From Echinometra lucunter (Eukaryota; Echinodermata; Echinoidea; Camarodonta; Echinometridae), in contig CM057170.1 in the NCBI GenBank assembly GCA_029962745.1, forward strand, positions 21,623,958 to 21,687,957: a stretch of 64,000 nt of DNA. The letters are read 5' to 3'. The first letter of the stretch is position 1. Each line of letters starts with the position of its first letter. Under the pieces are notes generated by a model. That model made no database searches. It was not told the DNA's origin and worked only from the letters and a program-made list of their open reading frames with translations. Made by a program: the position numbers and the translations under genes. Shown piece after piece: positions 62,503 to 64,000 of the stretch.

Positions 62503-62739
62503 CACTCTAAAAAAGGACTGGTCAAAATAACCAATGTGTTGGTGAATATGTGTCCGACCAAAAAAAATTGGTCAAAATCAACCCAAAGTTTGGTAAATTT
62601 TGACCAATAATTTGGTAACATTGACCATCATATTGGTAACATTGACCATCATATTGGTCAATCTTAACCAATATTTTTGGTCGGACACATATTCACCAAC
62701 ACATTGATTATTTTGACCAATCCTTTGTTTTTTAGAGTG
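62503..62739. mobile_element. Palindromic MITE with CACTCTAAAAAA ends and TA target site
   Basis: Left end CACTCTAAAAAAGGA (62503 onward), right end TTTTTTAGAGTG (ending 62739), flanked on both sides by TA (62501-62502 and 62740-62741), the target duplication of Tc1/mariner-type elements. The arms are built from GACCAA/TTGGTC repeats, with TGTGTCCGACCAAAAA inverted as TTTTTGGTCGGACACA. A 21-bp unit (TTGGTAACATTGACCATCAT) is doubled inside. Confidence 0.8.
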
Positions 62740-62741
62740 TA

Positions 62742-64000
62742 ATTTCTGAATGATTTATATTAGCCCGTAACATTTACCGCGTGGATATTCACATGCAGAA
62801 GATAATAGGCCTAATATGCAGTTGCAGTATATTATAGTTGTATTATTTTAAAGGGTTAATTTGTTTATGATCTGAGAGTTTGGTTCTAGATTTGAAATGG
62901 CATCGTTGATAGAAGACAGGACTGCACTTTTAACTGAGTTTCCGGGTTAAAGATCATTCGCTGTGTGCTCAGGTACCCCGGGTCTTTTCTATTCTTTTCT
63001 TTTGTCAAATTTTATATGCATGTGCTATGGAGCATGATGAAATGAAAATAAAAACCCTCTTCCACTCTCCTCTCTATCGCTCTCTCTCTCTCCTTCTCTT
63101 CCTCCCTCCCTCTTTCCTTGGGTGTGTGTGTCTCTCCTCTGTGTGTCTGTCGTTCTGTTGTGTGTATCAAAACTCGTCTAGTGGCGTAGCTTTGACTCCC
63201 TCTCCCTCTCTCTCTTTTTCCACTCTCAGCTTCATTTCTTCTTCTTGAGCTTAAAAAAAAACCGATATAGTAACTTGATATCGTTTCTTTCTTTTCTCTC
63301 TGTTTCCATTAAATGCATTATAAATCTAGTATCTCTGAATTCTATTTTTGATATTTTTTGTTTTAACAAATTCAAAATCAAATGTAATATGAATATTGCA
63401 CAGGTTGATTGTGTAGTTCTTAAAGATCTTCAGGGATTGAAATGACCGAGATGGTGAGAAATTGTGCCTTTCTGCAAAATACCTTCACCATGTTCACTGC
63501 ACACGCAAATGGGTGAATGGGACTACACACACATGCGGTTAAATGTTGGGCCCCCCAATGATTCGGCTGTTTCTTACCAATATTGCATAAATTTCAAATT
63601 CGGATTTATTAATTTCCAACAGAAAGAAAAATAGCATTGTAATCAGAATATACAAAGGGGATGTTCTTTTTTGTGCTAGTACTAACACATAAAATCTTTA
63701 AAAGAGTATTCTTGAATTCTGTGGGAAATTAAGTGCTTGCAATTTGTGGACCACTCAAAACACCCCCCACCCAACAAAAAAAAAAGAAAAGAAAAAAGAA
63801 AAAAATGCTTCAATTGTGCCTATGAAGACTGGGAGTAAACATGGAACATTATCATGATTATGAACTGTGTATACATTGCAGAACAAGATATTGTTGCACA
63901 CGCAAAAAGCAAAGGGATAGAGATAAGGAAAAAGGAAAGAGGTTGTGAGGGCATTAGAAGGGCAATCCTTTTAGAGGCAATTTTCTTCTATGATATTTTT
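62742..64000. other. Non-coding right flank
   Basis: CT-rich low complexity at 63055-63240, a short segment at 63430-63550 similar in style to the SINE-like region near 14130-14200 (GGGACTACAC), and A-rich DNA near 63775-63805. No gene was recognised. Confidence 0.5.

Overview
The window is animal nuclear DNA. Genes are split by AT-rich introns with GT-AG borders, and the non-coding DNA is full of short palindromic transposon relics, microsatellites and long poly-G/poly-C runs. Family content and repeat style suggest an echinoderm, most likely a sea urchin; this is an inference, because no lineage marker could be searched. A 500-N gap at 26794-27293 shows that it is a draft scaffold.

Layout. 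(1) 1-13028, + strand: the 3' two-thirds of a DDX21/DDX50-type nucleolar DEAD-box RNA helicase gene. Ten coding exons run from helicase motif I to the stop, through all C-terminal helicase motifs, the GUCT domain and an RGG-rich tail. The 5' end lies outside the window. (2) About 13.0-20.4 kb: intergenic space between two convergent genes, holding palindromic elements, a hAT-like MITE and a tRNA-derived SINE. (3) About 20.4-59.3 kb, - strand: one interferon regulatory factor gene of the IRF1/2 type. Ten coding exons join in phase throughout and add up to 1794 nt (597 codons plus stop). The DNA-binding domain has the full tryptophan pentad, and a candidate TATA promoter with a non-coding first exon lies at about 59.1-59.7 kb. 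(4) 59.7-64 kb: no gene seen; a very long TAG/CAG trinucleotide array and simple repeats.

The main anomaly is a direct repeat of about 10.3 kb: 16477-26793 (copy A) is nearly identical to 27294-37596 (copy B). The copies abut the N gap on either side, so the tail of the left contig is repeated as the head of the right contig. Both carry IRF exons 4 to 10. Copy A has 1-nt deletions in exons 4 and 5; copy B has indels in exons 6, 8 and 9. Neither copy is intact, but every exon is intact in at least one. This looks like two unmerged versions (alleles or error-bearing contig ends) of one locus, not a biological duplication. An automatic annotation of this scaffold would probably give a broken or exon-duplicated IRF gene.

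The two genes show no obvious functional link from sequence alone. I found no bacterial-type system, CRISPR array or operon. The strongest non-gene signals are the assembly duplication, a family of roughly 550-650-bp palindromic elements, a MITE with 16-bp perfect inverted repeats and an internal minisatellite, and the promoter-like block with two perfect CArG boxes upstream of IRF.
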